Assembly (NCBI GenBank): GCA_030620095.1
Contig: JAUTXW010000878.1
Span: 62,001 to 126,000 of the forward strand
Length of the DNA: 64,000 nucleotides
Direction: 5' to 3'
Origin: Kuschelorhynchus macadamiae
Taxonomy: Eukaryota > Arthropoda > Insecta > Coleoptera > Curculionidae
Shown: positions 22,610 through 34,499 of the stretch, one piece after another
Layout of the letters: each line of letters starts with the position of its first letter
Position numbering within the stretch: position 1 is the first letter of the stretch
Program-made: the position numbers and the translations under genes
Notes under the pieces: model-generated
Database searches by the model: none
The model's input: the letters and a program-made list of their open reading frames with translations, nothing else
Told to the model about the DNA's origin: nothing

Positions 22610-23680
22610 CACTGGCATAACTACAACGGTGTGAGTGGTGCGGTTGCACCAGGGCCCGGCGGCCCGGTTAAAGGCTACAGAAAAAAACTATCGTATTAGA
22701 ACTACCGATAGAACTAAAAATTATCGTTTTATAAAAGCTCACATTAAAGTAAGGAAATTACATTTACAAAACTAAGCGGCTTTTATCGATAGACGACAAA
22801 AACGGCTTTACGTTGATAAAGGTCAATCGGGCAAAATTTCGCGAAGATGCAAAATAATTACTGAACTGATAATTTATTTTAAATTATTTGCTATTTGCTT
22901 TGGGCAGGACTGGATTACCCATTAGGACCGGGCCTAGGGCCCGTCGAAAAAGGGCCCGCCGTCGCCTTGCTGCAACCAAAACCGTTTATATAATTTCCCT
23001 TCTTTCAATTTTTCTGTAAGTAGGTAATTTTTATATTTTATTATAATAAAGGAAGGGACAAGTATCCGCTATATGAAAAAGAGGACTTTTCTTTTTTGGT
23101 CGTCACTTTTTCTCACGAGCTTGGGGCCCGTAAATACGTTTGGGCACAAATAATTAATCCTGTACTGCCTGTAATGCTTTTAGGGGATACAGTCGATAGG
23201 AGCTCGTAATCTTAAGCGCGCCTAGGGCCCCAAAATTTGTAGATGTGGGAGTGGTTTTGGATGCTATGTTTTTGTGTTCTGTGTGAGACGCTAGATTAAA
23301 ACGATAATTGCAGTGATACTGTTTTTATATTTTATTTTGTTGAGTATTCAGCGTTTTAGTTATGATAAAATGAATTACAATACCAATCAGGTGCAGCTAA
23401 AGCTGCGGAAAACGAAGCAAAATTGAAAAAACATGTATAGACAATTTTTTTTAAGTTATAGACAAAAGTAACACCAGTCAGTCGTCTAATCATAAGTCGG
23501 TGTAATTAGAATTATTATTATACTTTATATGGAATATATTACGGTTGATATAACCTTATTTCGTTTTTTGTGAAACCTATCTGATTTGCTGGAACTATTT
23601 TGGTTGTTGAAACAAGATTTCAATACTTTTTACGATTTATGAAATCTCCTAAAGCCCCACGTTGTCTTGTTACGCCACTG
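22610..23680. mobile_element. Non-autonomous hAT element (about 1.07 kb)
   Basis: Left end cactggcataactacaacg (22610) and right end ...cgttgtcttgttacgccactg (to 23680) are imperfect inverted repeats. Flanks ttttaata (22602-22609) and gtttaata (23681-23688) match in 7 of 8 bases, the duplication size of hAT. The sub-terminal gggcccgg runs at about 22650-22670 recur in insect hAT families. No transposase frame is present. It contains another small element at 22903-23169. Confidence 0.75.
22903..23169. mobile_element. Small TIR element nested in the hAT element
   Basis: Starts ggcaggactggatta and ends with the complement of ggcagtacaggatta (13 of 15 match), with gggcccg sub-terminal blocks on both sides (about 22935-22962 and 23123-23130). 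About 267 bp and non-coding. No clear target duplication was seen; the end style suggests another hAT-type MITE. A further cctagggcccc block at about 23221 may be the remains of a third end. Confidence 0.6.
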
Positions 23681-23774
23681 GTTTAATATGTATAAGCGTA
23701 ATGAGTACGTTAACGAGGCATCGTGCTCACAGAATGGTATATTAGATTAGTCTGTAATAGATAGATAGATTTAA

Positions 23775-24175
23775 CTATTCGTTCTCAGATTTTGTATGAT
23801 GCGCCAGCTTGATACACTATTACCGAAAACAAGAAGAGTATGCAAAAACTTACGAGAGTACATAGAATGATATTACTCAGAGTGTGCAGCGCTTACAGAA
23901 CTGAAAGTGTGTAAGTCATAGGAGTCATCTCGGGAATCGTACCTATAGAACTGCAGGTTAAAGAAAGAAGAGTAGAAAAGAAAGATATTTCAAGGTGGAC
24001 AAAGAAAAATCCATAGTTAACCTAGTGAACAGCTGACAAGTCAAGTGGGACAACGGTTAATATGGGCGCTGGACACATCGCTTAGTACCTAACATCCAAA
24101 GAAGAACTAATAGACCACATGGCCACAGATTAACAACCAATCAGATGCCGCACTCCTGGAATTTTCATTCATAAA
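23775..24175 (+). pseudogene. R1-like LINE C-terminal fragment
   Basis: Plus-strand frames give RRVCKNLREYIE, then YRTESVxxx-type and PIELQVKERRVEKKDISRW, followed by a region with GHIA and LTSKEEL. This is the characteristic C-terminal stretch of R1-clade ORF2 (the block after the RT where PID-L-ERR is conserved, then W-xx-G-WT). Stops interrupt it at about 23910 and 24015. It is the only LINE piece here that looks like R1 and not CR1/Jockey. Confidence 0.6.
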
Positions 24176-24867
24176 CGTGTTTACTCGAACCCAATTAGCT
24201 GGGCGGAGAACTCGGAGATGTACTCGAAATATTTGTATTTATTCTGAGCAGGACCTTATTAAAATATTTTGTGAGTAATGTTTAACCAACATATTTATAT
24301 TGAAAAATCAGTGTACACATACAGAGTGGTTTGAGTTTTTATACATTTATGAAAGAATAAGAGTAAGGTAAAAATTTAAAATTATTGTTAGAACATTTAT
24401 ATCGCTGAACTTAAAAACATTGTGTTTTAGTATCATGTAGAAAGGTTTTTAGCGCATGTTCACTTATGCCCTTGGCGTGCGCGTGAAAAACGTAAATATT
24501 ATATACTATTATACTCACTCACAAAAATGGAATATTATGTTTCTGATTTTCACAGTTTTTGTGGTCAGCAAATTCAATTTTTCTGTTCATTTATATTTTT
24601 TATAATATTCATAAATAAGTAAGAGGATGATTCAAGTGCATCTAAAAGATCTTCTCTGTTGCAAGCCAAGACTCAGTTTCCTGCTCTAAGATAAGATAAA
24701 AAATAATAGTTTTAATGCTAACATGACAAACATGCCTTATGCTATCAATGCGAGCAAAACTGAACGCCAATAAATACAACTATATGTGATCCTCGGTTCA
24801 ATAAAAAATTATAGTTTAAAATATCTAGAAAACACGCTTTTGTCAGTAACGCACTAAAAAGCTGCAT

Positions 24868-25145
24868 TATCCGAATTAGTTATAGTTACAAAATTTCAAA
24901 TCCATACAGTTAGAAGTAGCCTAAAATTGATTGATACTATTTGTTACCATCGATCAGCCCTATGGCGCCAAATTATTATATTATCATCCGAATTATGTAA
25001 GCTTGAAAATTTTCAAATCTTCACAACATTTAGAAGTAGGTTAAAATCGAACGGTACCATTTGAAATCATTGATCGGCCCGATGCTAGCAAATTAATATA
25101 TTATCATCCGAATTATGTAAGCTTACAAAAATTCAAATCGATATA
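24868..25145. repeat. ~118-bp tandem repeat, about 2.3 copies
   Basis: The phrase atccgaattatgtaagctta (or a close variant) recurs at 24868, 24985 and 25105, giving periods of 117 and 120 bp. The intervening parts, with gatcagccc/gatcggccc and agaagtaggttaaaa, also match. Non-coding. Confidence 0.8.
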
Positions 25146-25651
25146 ACAATAAAATCGACATCTTATATTTATTTATATACACAGTTAGTTACATACAAGT
25201 AAACCTAATAAAACTTTGTTAAAAACAAAATTTAAACCAGTGAACGAAAATTTTACAATACGTATTTACATGACATGCAGATAGTAATTAAAAAATCGAT
25301 AAATTTCCTTTACGCGAAATTTCTATTTATGAATCTTTCATAATTCATAATTATTTTCATTTTATTAGGAATAGTAAAGTGTGACTCAATTTAGTTCAAT
25401 ACATAGGCATTTAGCAATACATATATACTGTCTTCTCAAAAACATATTAGATTCCTATCAATATTTTACCAGTTTCTACTTATGCCATTATGATTTTTGG
25501 GCATAATTTAAAATCAAATCAATAAGTAGTTTTTACACTGACACACATCTCCATTTTGAACTCATACTAACTTATCGTATATTATATTTAATTTTTCTGC
25601 GAAATTTAAAGCCAGTTGATGAAGATAAACGTAGATTTTTAAAAAATTTAT

Positions 25652-26155
25652 TTGGCCGCCATTTTGTTCCTCCGTCTAAAATTCGTACTACAACCTTTCC
25701 AATTTGTCTCTATATTACACTTAATGCTTGCACAAAATTTGAAATTAATCTAATTAGTAGAGTTTCCAGGCTGATTTTTTAAATATTTTATTAGGCTGCC
25801 ATTTTGTTTTGCTATCTTAAATTCATACCAAATGTTACTAGGAACGCTAAAACGTGAAGATATGTGAAACCTGAGAGGGTAATTTTTTCACGACTACAAA
25901 TATTTATAGCCGCCATTTTATTCCGCCATCTTGAATTAGTACCACAGTTTTACTAGTTCATCTCTATACCACAGTTAGTTATTGCACACAATTTGAAATT
26001 AGTCTATTAAATAGTTTTTTCAGGCTGAATTTTTAAATAATTTGTTAAGCCGTCATTTTGTTCCACCATCTTGGATTCGTACCAAAATTTTAAAAGTTGA
26101 AACGTAAAGATCTGAAAAAATCTCGGAGGATGATTTTTTCACTATTACTCGTATA
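25652..26155. repeat. 254-bp higher-order tandem repeat
   Basis: The phrase gccgccattttgttccgcca (and variants) recurs at 25655, 25795, 25909 and 26049. Spacings alternate 140, 114 and 140, so two related subunits make a 254-bp higher-order unit present twice. Each copy also contains caaaatttgaaattaatcta and a gatgattttttcac-type end. Non-coding, moderately diverged. Confidence 0.8.
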
Positions 26156-26827
26156 AGGGAAGTAAAAACATTATTAGAAGTTTTTTACATTCTAAGTAGG
26201 TAATATAAGTCCCACATAGCAAATTTGAATATTTTTAGACAAATCAATTAAGATACTGAATAAATGAAAAAATAATTCCTGCAATTAAGCTTACAGTTTC
26301 GAAAATCCCGGGATTAAACACGCAATCTCGAAAAATACCTACATTTAATAACGCGATGCTACGGAAGAAATGGGATGTAAACGTTCTCATTTACTTCGCG
26401 TATCGATCGTTCGATCGCTACTTTGTCTGTAATTTCGACAACTTCACTTTTGTTGTGGGGGCTCCCAAAACACGCACAAAATTAGTAGCGAAGTTTATTT
26501 AGTTGTTTTTAAAATATGAATTAGTATAGCGTATTTAGAGCTAAGAATACAGAAATAAAAATCCTTTTTTCTTAAAAAAGAGCCAACGTTTTGACTATAT
26601 ATTTAGTTTTCTTCGGGGCTAAAAAGAAACACAAAACATTTGTTGTTTCTTTTTGTTATACAAATAGACTGCTGTACTCATTTTTTTTTTCAATAATACA
26701 TGAACTGTAAGAAGAAATTAATTAAATAATTAATTACTAGTTAAAACACAATTGGTATTTAACTAGAAATTAGCATTCAATTAATTTGTTGATACAGTTC
26801 AGCTGTTAAATGATTAGGAGAAATTTT

Positions 26828-27062
26828 ATTGAAAAAATCCCCGTTTTGATATAGACTTGAGATTTTGTTAGCGTGCTAACGCGCGCTTTCTTTACAATAA
26901 ACCAAACCGATCCTAACCTAACCTAATACACATTCTTATTATTATTAATTTGTTGAAAAAAAACTAAAAAGTCATCGCTCAAACCAGGATAGGAACTCGA
27001 GACCTTCGCATTGGTAATCCGAAACCCCACCACCGAGTTAACCAATGCATGGCTCGCGAAAA
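26828..27062 (-). mobile_element. tRNA-derived SINE, copy 2
   Basis: The minus-strand head shows a good box A (tggttaactcggtgg, complement of about 27030-27044) and box B-like ggtctcgagttcct (complement of 26991-27004). The spacing of about 30 bases suits a tRNA-derived head without its full structure. The body has atagacttgagattttgtta and ctttctttacaataaacc, matching copy 1 in order. A short cctaacctaaccta run lies in the body (about 26914-26928). A real tRNA is unlikely: the acceptor ends do not pair. Confidence 0.7.
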
Positions 27063-27229
27063 CTTCAACGAACTTTGTTTATACTTACCAGAAATAAACC
27101 TAAATTAATAGATTTATCGTTGCTATATTATAAAATCGTTATTCATTTTAATTTTCACAATATAGGCAAAATGGAAGCAGAACGGGTATATAATTGATTA
27201 CTTCTAAAAATTGTCCTCTAACGTTAAAA

Positions 27230-27405
27230 ACCGACCACACCAAAACAATCGGAAATTAGTAATAGTAACGAAATTAGAATATCTCATTTCGTTACATCGT
27301 ATTAATATCTCTCGGATCTCACCGGACCCACACCAAAAGAAACAAGACATTAGTAATAGTAGTGAAATTAATATATCTCGTTTCGAAACAATCTTACGCA
27401 CCTGA
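27230..27405. repeat. ~93-bp tandem duplication
   Basis: Two copies joined head to tail. accgaccacaccaaaaca at 27230 matches accggacccacaccaaaag at 27321, and attagtaatagtaacgaaat at 27255 matches the corresponding block at 27349. Both copies have aatatctc-tttcg. Open frames crossing it are by-products of the repeat; I see no gene. Confidence 0.8.
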
Positions 27406-27929
27406 ATATAAACTAGAGCGACGATACCGCTGTCGGGCATACATGCTTCAAGAGCAGAAACGGAGCGACGTAAGTCGGAGTCAACACCAAGCATGACCCT
27501 CCATCGTTCAGTAGAAGAGGCATAATTATAAAATGATAAATATGTTGCCAAAATTAAATATTGCCTTATAATCAATGATTTTACAGTCTAACTCCAATAA
27601 TTTCTAATTTCATTTACACAATGTTTTACATTGAAAATACTTTTGAACTCATGCTTTATGAACCTGACTAAAGGTTTGTTAAGTCAACTGTCTATAAAAT
27701 GACCGAGATAGAAACAAAATTCTCAAATAATTTTTTGGGGGTGGCGCGTGAAAATCTTGACTTACATTTGAGATTATCTAATATCTTCGCTTCAACAGCG
27801 GAGATAACCATGTAACATATCGTCTCAGTGATTCTGACGAGAGAGGTGGAGGTGCAAGTTTTTGGTTACGAATGATTTCCTGGGAGATCTCCCGAGAGAT
27901 CTTTATAATCGGATGATTTAGTATATTTC

Positions 27930-29960
27930 ATGATTGCGTCACAGAACTAATTTCCGTTTGTTGGATGTGTGAGTTTTAAAATATTGGATTCAGTAAAATA
28001 TCGTGTTATTTGTCTTTCCTTAAAAGAAAAATAAGTTAACATAGAATGGAAGCTTTCACGGCTTTGGTCAATCAAGAAATCATGGTTGAGATTAGACCGT
28101 GTCAAATTGGAATTACTATCCGACCTCCCGCCTTCGATTGCACGAGGCATCTTCAAGGATCTTTTCTTCACGAGATCTGAACACTGAATGAGCTCCGAGA
28201 GATTCAGGCGGGCTTTTATACCCGACTTGTGTTCGCCGAACCGTGACCATGTGTTAAGATCGGTTTCCACATGTGATGTAGACCGTAACCCGTATCTCTA
28301 TTGAAATGTTTTGTATGCTTAAAAATTTCAATAAATTCCCTAATTTTTCGTTTATAAAATCCTGAAACCGAAGCTAGAACCTTAGTTTCCTTTACATTTA
28401 TAATATGGCCTGTGGTATGCTGGTGTTCAGCTACAGCAGATGGAACAATTTGTTCCTTTTTAATACATCGTTCATATTCCTTAAGTCTAGTTGATATTGA
28501 GCGTCCTATTTCTCCCACATACACTTCTCCACAGGAGCAAGGAATTTTATATACTCCTTCTATTTGAAAAGGTACAATATCTTTGGGGGATCGCAAGCAT
28601 TGTCCAATCTTCTTATGTGTATTGAAGTTTGTACATATGTTGGACCGCCGAAGTAATCGTCCTATTTTGTCTGTAGTGCCATGTATGTAAGGAAGAACAA
28701 CATTACCTAACGGTGCCTCCTTATCATCCTCCTTTCGCGGAGTTGGATTATTATATTTTTTAATTGAGCGCGTAATATCTTCAGTGCAATAACCATTCCC
28801 TCTCAGAGCTTCGGTTATTTTCGATGTTTCGAATGTTATAGAATCTCGGTCAGAAATCGAAATGGCTCTAAGTACTAGTCAGTTAATAACCGATTTCTTT
28901 TGTGCTGGATGGTGGTGGGAATTTGCAAGTATCTATTTGTATGCGTCGGTTTTCTGTACACAGAACGTCCTTATGTACCGTTTTCCTTCCTTTGAACATA
29001 TACATCTAGAAAGGGAACTAGATTCAACTTCCATTGTGAACTTGATATTATAATGTTGTTGATTGAGGTGATCCAGAAATATGAGAAGATTATCCTGTCC
29101 ATGAGGCCATACTACAAACGTATCGTCTACATATCTGAACTAGTGTTTTGCCTTTAGTGGAGCGGATGTTAGAGCAATATCTTCAAAGACTTCTATAAAG
29201 ATATTCGCTACCACAGGTGATAGAGGAGATCCCATAGATGCCCCTGAAGTTTGTTCATAAAATTAAATAAGTAGATGTAAGACAAGTTTCCACTAAGTCT
29301 ATTAGCTTTTTATCAAGATTATTATGATCCAATATGTCTGATATAATGGAAATTGAGTCGTTGACAGAAACATTTGTGTATAGTGATTCTACATCGGAAC
29401 TGACCAAAATATCTTCGGGATCCAGTCGGATTTCCTTAAGTTTTTCCACGAAATGTACAGAGTTTTTTTATAAACTAATCTGTTTTTCCAGTGGATGGAT
29501 TAAGAAAGTTTGAAAGATATTTACCTAGTCTGTATGTGGGGCGAGTCTATTGCACTGACGATCGGTCGAAGTTGTACATTGTTCCCGTGTATCTTGGGAA
29601 GACCGTAGAACCTGAGAATCTTGGAGCTGCTTGGTTTTAATGATTTCTTCTCCGCTGGTAGTAGACTGGATGCGTTAGTCAGATTGGTAATGCGTCTTTC
29701 TATTCTACTTGTAGGGTCTGTCTGCATAACCTTATAAGTGTTGTTCAAAAGTTGAGCTATCTTTTCTACGTAGTCCGTTCTGTCCATGACGACTGTAGCG
29801 TTGCCTTTATCTGCTGGAAGTCTTCTACGGGAATGCTTTTTGGTGCTATTGCGAAATTTTGGCCTTCGGAAAGGACGGACTGTTCTGCTTCGGTTAACAG
29901 CTTCCTAAACAGAAAAAATCCAGTGAAACCTCCGCAGAATACAGTTATCAATTTGTCATC
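27930..29960 (-). pseudogene. Penelope-like element, minus-strand copy (RT + GIY-YIG)
   Basis: Reading leftward: the pre-RT block LSEGQNFAIAPKSIPVEDF (about 29905-29845), SKILRFYGLPKIHGNNVQLR (about 29615-29560), the palm block DVESLYTNVSVNDSI (about 29395-29350), GSPLSPVVAN (about 29235-29205), the catalytic RYVDDTFVVWP (about 29140-29105), then the GIY-YIG endonuclease domain GVYKIPCSCGEVYVGEIGRS (28550-28490) with its downstream H-T-GH block (about 28430-28400). The order RT then GIY-YIG is diagnostic of Penelope-like elements. Several frameshifts and stops separate the pieces. A UTR-like zone (28216-27930) follows. Its 5' end meets the opposite copy near 29960. Confidence 0.88.
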
Positions 29961-31045
29961 GATGTAGATGATACTTTTGTAGTATGGCCTCATGGACAGG
30001 ATAACCTTCTCATATTTCTGGATCACCGCAGAAAACCGACGAATACAAATAGATACTTAAATGCAAATTTCCACCAGCATCCAGCACATCGGTTATTAAC
30101 TCACTAGTATTTAGAGCCATTTCGATTTCTAATCCAGTTTCTCTAACACCGGAAACATCGAAACTGACCGAAGCTCTGAGAGGGAATGGCTATTGCACTG
30201 AAGATATTACGCGTTCAATTAAAAAATATAGCAATCCAACTCCGCGAAAGGAGGATGACAAGGAGCCACCGTTAGGTAGTGTTGTTCTTCCTTACATACA
30301 TGGCACTACAGACAAAATAGGACGGTTACTTCGGCAGTCCAACATATGTACATACTTCAATACACATAAGAAGATTAGACAATGCTTGCGATCCCTCAAA
30401 GATATTGTACCTTTTCAAACAGAAGAAGTATATAAAATTCCTTGTTCCTGTGGAGAAGTGTATGTAGGAGAAACAGGACACTCAATATCAACTAGACTTA
30501 GGGCCAAATTATGAATGGACTGGTAACTTTATCAAGCAGATAACTGTCAAGTATACCATTGTTGAGGCAATTGTAACTATAGTAAATATCTATTTGATAA
30601 AATTATCAGCCTATTAATAATTTGGCCCTAATAGGAACATGAACGATATATTAAAAAGAAACAAATTGTTCAATCTGCTGTAGCTGAACACCAGCATACC
30701 ACTGGCCATATTATAAATGTAAAGGAAACCAAAGTTCTAGCTTCGGTTCCAGGGTTTTATAAACGAAAAATTAGGAAATATATTGAAGTTTTTAAACATA
30801 CAAAAAATTTCAATAGAGATATGAGTTACGGTCTACATCACACTTGGAAACCGATCTCTCTGAAACGGTTCGGCGAACACAAGTCGGGTATAAAAGCCCG
30901 CCAGAATCTCTCCGAGCTCATTCAATGTTCAGATCCCGTGGAGTAAAGATCCCCGAAGATGCCTCGCGCAATCGAAAGCGAAACGTCGGATAGTAATTCC
31001 ACACGGTCTAATCCCAAGAACCATTTCCTAAAAATAAGTTTTTGA
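29961..31045 (+). pseudogene. Penelope-like element, plus-strand copy (3' half)
   Basis: Begins abruptly within the catalytic box (DVDDTFVVWPHGQDNLLIFL, about 29963-30020) and runs to the 3' UTR ending with gtctaatcccaagaacca near 31008-31025. After a damaged stretch (30050-30130) it keeps long readable pieces: SIKKYSNPTPRKEDDKEPPL, HGTTDKIGRLLRQSNICT, then the GIY-YIG domain VYKIPCSCGEVYVGETGHS (about 30430-30486). The domain is split by a MITE at 30501-30628 and resumes with KKKQIVQSAVAEHQHTTGH. It closely resembles the minus copy, so both belong to one family. Its 5' half is missing. Confidence 0.85.
30501..30628. mobile_element. 128-bp MITE with TA duplication (Tc1/mariner-like)
   Basis: Ends gggccaaattat and ataatttggccc are perfect inverted repeats, and a TA dinucleotide flanks each side (30499-30500, 30629-30630). 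Comparison with the minus PLE copy, which lacks it, proves the insertion point within the GIY-YIG domain. TA duplication is typical of the Tc1/mariner superfamily, but a 2-bp signal alone does not decide the family. Confidence 0.85.
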
Positions 31046-31789
31046 TAATTTAGATATGTTCTAGTATAAACAATTCCGCTAAAATATAATCAAAGATATC
31101 TTCCTCTAATATATGTATTGGTCATTCAAGTAAAAAGTTGGACTTTATATTTCATCTTTGTTCTTGTTAACAAATCCATGCGTACATCGCATATCACATT
31201 CTTCGTCGCCTTGACAACCAGTTAGCTACACCAAAAGAAAGGAGAGGTGGAAAAAGACGCTTATATATGTCTAAACGTTTTAGATTCGGAAGTTGAGCAG
31301 TACAGTTTGCTAGTATAGTTAAAGTCATTGAATTCGTCGCTTGGCCAGCTGTGCCTCCGCATATTTCGTAAATACCAAACCGCTTATTAATGTAACTAAT
31401 TAATAGTACGGATTGAAAAGTGATTGCCACAAGGAATCAAGTGGAATCTAAACAAAGAAGGCAATCATTCTAGTTAAATGAAAGGAAGGTGAATTATCAG
31501 TGAAATATAATTCAAATCAAGTGAATTTTTTTCTTTGTGCCTTGTGAAAGCAGTTTTAATGATTAATACATGCAAAGTAAGTTGCATTTCCAAAAAGTGA
31601 AGTAAAGTAGAAACAAAGTTAATTGTCTATTTCGAAGAAAAACAAGATTTTTGTCACTTAAGTTCTAGAAAAGAGGTACGTATGACCGGATAAATGAATT
31701 AAATTTACTTTGAAACATTTGGTTTTGTCATTAGTATAAATTGATTTTCAATTAAATAGATTCTTAAAGTAAAATTTCTCTGAGCAGTC
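31046..31789. other. Non-coding, possible left part of a BEL/Pao LTR or leader
   Basis: No gene recognised. It lies between the PLE and an LTR-like promoter region and could include LTR U3 sequence, but no second LTR is available in the window for comparison. Confidence 0.3.
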
Positions 31790-31960
31790 TCAAAAACGCT
31801 CTTGTACTATATAAAATGGTCTGACTTCGAGACAGATTTTTTGTAAACTAGTTTCTTAGTTTTATTTCAAATAAAACATAAACACCACTAATTCAACATT
31901 TAGATTTTTCTCAGTCCGATATTAAGAAACAAATACAATAATTTGCTGTTATTTTGCATT
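31790..31960 (+). promoter_or_regulatory. LTR-like promoter/polyadenylation region
   Basis: A TATATAAAA box at 31808-31816 is followed about 55 bp later by AATAAAA (31870-31876) and a CA-rich end, the compact R-U5 layout of insect BEL/Pao LTRs. A gag remnant starts about 230 bp downstream. The LTR limits are not determined because there is no partner LTR. Confidence 0.35.
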
Positions 31961-32189
31961 TTTTAGTGAAGGCGTATAAGTAACTGACTAAATAAATTTT
32001 GTGAATATTTCTGAAATGTTTCTGTATAGACTAGAGACATTTTGAACTGATTTTTGGCTTTATATAGCGTACAATATTTAATATACTACAAACATTCTGA
32101 AGTGAAGTTTGTTTGCTCGTTTTCTTGTAAAACGATGATTTTTACATAATTCTTTCGCTGAATTTTTTTTCGCGCAATGAAATCAATAT

Positions 32190-32735
32190 TGAACTAATTA
32201 AATTAAGATATGAGCAACTAGCTAGCTTTTTCGTTAAATAAATATCAGGAAATTCAGGATCAAATTAAATCCGTAATACCGTGGAATGTATTTAACAATG
32301 AGGATCGTGGACCTTTAGAAAATGCTACTTAAAAAGTTAGCAGAAATGAAAAATTACATTAAAAATTTGTCATTTTCTATGCTTTTGTTTACAAGGTTCA
32401 GTACTTCAGTGCAAGTTATTACTAGAGTAAAATTACCTGCAATAAAAATTCAGCCCTTTACAGGGAATATACCATTTACTTTAATGAAAACCTTAAATTG
32501 CACGAGCCAAGAGCTACTTGAACTAATTTACATTTACTTTTTTGAAAGAAAACTTGACTATAGTACACACAAGGCTTACAAACTGATTTAGAACAAAATT
32601 TTGTTCCTGATTTTGACTCACTTTTTGAAATTTTAAATAAAAAAGCTACAGTTCTAGAAAGTTTAGGTCCAAGCGAACTTGAAGAAAAGAAAATAACTCA
32701 AAAAATAAACTTTGCATTCTAATAACACTGAAAAT
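32190..32735 (+). pseudogene. BEL/Pao retrotransposon gag remnant
   Basis: Decayed Gag of a BEL/Pao-type LTR retrotransposon, the DUF1759-like region. VKLPAIKIQPFTGN (about 32428-32470) matches the usual V-LPK--LP-F-G pattern. In another frame FVPDFDSLFEILNKKATVLE (about 32600-32660) matches the W-L-FL--R---LE pattern that follows it. Stops and shifts occur at about 32580 and earlier. No protease, RT or integrase follows; the element is truncated. Confidence 0.55.
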
Positions 32736-32739
32736 GATA

Positions 32740-34495
32740 TAAAAAAATCATTCAAAGATAAAATGTAATTTTTGCCATTCAAACTCCCATGTAATTTGTC
32801 AACGATTTAAGGAACTGAATATATTTCTCAAAACACATTGATTTCGCAAGAAATGACAAATGTCATTGTTCAAATAGACGTATATAATAAAAGATAGTTT
32901 AAACTTTTTTGTTTTATTTTGCCACAAATAACGTGTCCAATAGAAACTACAAATTTTAAAATTTCTAGGCACTTCAAAATCAATCAAGGTTATAGAGTAA
33001 TACCTCATTTCAATTGTCATTCTAATTCATGGAGGCAAGACCCCAGAGTCACACCAATTCCTCAATCGAGACATTTTAAATATAAATTAAAAAACAGAAA
33101 CTAATTAAAATTTCTCAAGAGTCGTCATACAATGGTTTAAAATACAAAAACTACAAAACCAAAAAAATTTGCCGTTTTTATTTATTTACCTAGCTAAGAC
33201 ATTTTCATTTGTAAGAATCAAGGGAGATTTATGCACTCACTTGATTTCTTTTGTAACAATCTAAAGCCTATAGGTTCCTTTGAGATTTACGACTTCAGTT
33301 TAATCTTACCCTTTAAAAATATTTTAATTAAACCTTTAACATTTACCTTTGGGTGAAAGTGATTACCCATTTTATCGTGTTTTGACAACATGATCCGCTT
33401 GTTTTTATTTGTTTAACACGCATTCCTGACCAAATAGTGTCATTTTCTAACCAAGATTAAATTGGCGTTCAACATTATGTATTCTGTACATTAGTACAAC
33501 CCGACCTGTATTTTACTTTTGCAGGTGTCGAACTTTTAAATTTGTTCTCAGTCCTGAGATTAATAGGTGTTAAATATTTTTTTGAGGTATAGATACTATT
33601 ACTTGTATCATTCATTTTTTCCAGTTTCGAAAACAAGAAACCGATTCGCAATATTCCAGAAGAATGCAAATTGATTCTTCACGCTATCTAACAAAAAAAA
33701 ATCAGAATTTTTCGCTAGATTTTCTTGTTTTAGTTCTTTGCCAAAATCATTGCCGCACATTCCGCATTGCGTACGCAAAGAAACAAACAAAGTGAGTTAT
33801 GACTATTTAATTGAAAGTTATTGATATACCTTTCCAAAGTGTATTACACACTTTTCATACCAAAATGGTGTCATTTCGTTTTTCAAATGAAGAAGAGATC
33901 TGCATTGATGGGACAGTATGTTTGAGAAACCTATTTTCAAACGCATACCTAACGTTTACTTCAGAAAATATCAAACCTTATTTCTAAAGTCTTATATCAT
34001 ACAAATTTTAAAGCATTTGATGCTTTAAAATATGTATGTTTATTTATTTTCATACGCCAAATAAATCCTCTAAATAAAACTGTTCAATTTTACTTTACTA
34101 GCTAAATTTAAATTAAAAGGTAATCAGAATTAGAAAAAAATAGCAGTTCCAAAAGGAAGTAAATTCAATTTTTAATAAAACTAGCGCCTATGAAAATACC
34201 GGAAATAATAATATTAATTAACTTTTTAACTGGTCCTTCATGAAGCAACAGGAGGCATACTATAAGAATTTGTTTTCTAAACTCTTATAGTTCGAATTGC
34301 TAAATAAGTAAATTAATTCCCACTCTAGTCTGAATACCGTGACATATAGGTCTAGAGAGGAATGAATGTGCGGGCTTTCAAGCAAAGAAAGAAGCAGAGA
34401 TAACAAGTTTAACAGATAACATTCATAGGACCTAAACTAGTCTTGGATGTAGCCCATAATACAGGTAAACGTGGGATTTTGGTCTGGGGTTCAAT
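32740..34495. other. Non-coding stretch
   Basis: No gene or element recognised. Short open frames (for example 32919-33104 and 33475-33790) have no familiar motif and biased AT-rich composition. Confidence 0.4.
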
Positions 34496-34499
34496 GTAT

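Noticed and set aside
26914..26928. Three cctaa units resembling the insect telomeric repeat
   Set aside because: Only three units, inside the SINE body that recurs in diverged form at 22 kb; not a telomere tract.
26985..27062. Possible tRNA gene on the minus strand
   Set aside because: Good boxes A and B but acceptor ends do not pair and the repeat body continues downstream; called a SINE.
27204..27575. Minus-strand 123-codon frame
   Set aside because: Runs through a 93-bp tandem duplication and shows no known domain; no support as a gene.
28862..29053. Plus-strand frame across the PLE
   Set aside because: Antisense shadow of the Penelope reverse transcriptase/endonuclease region.
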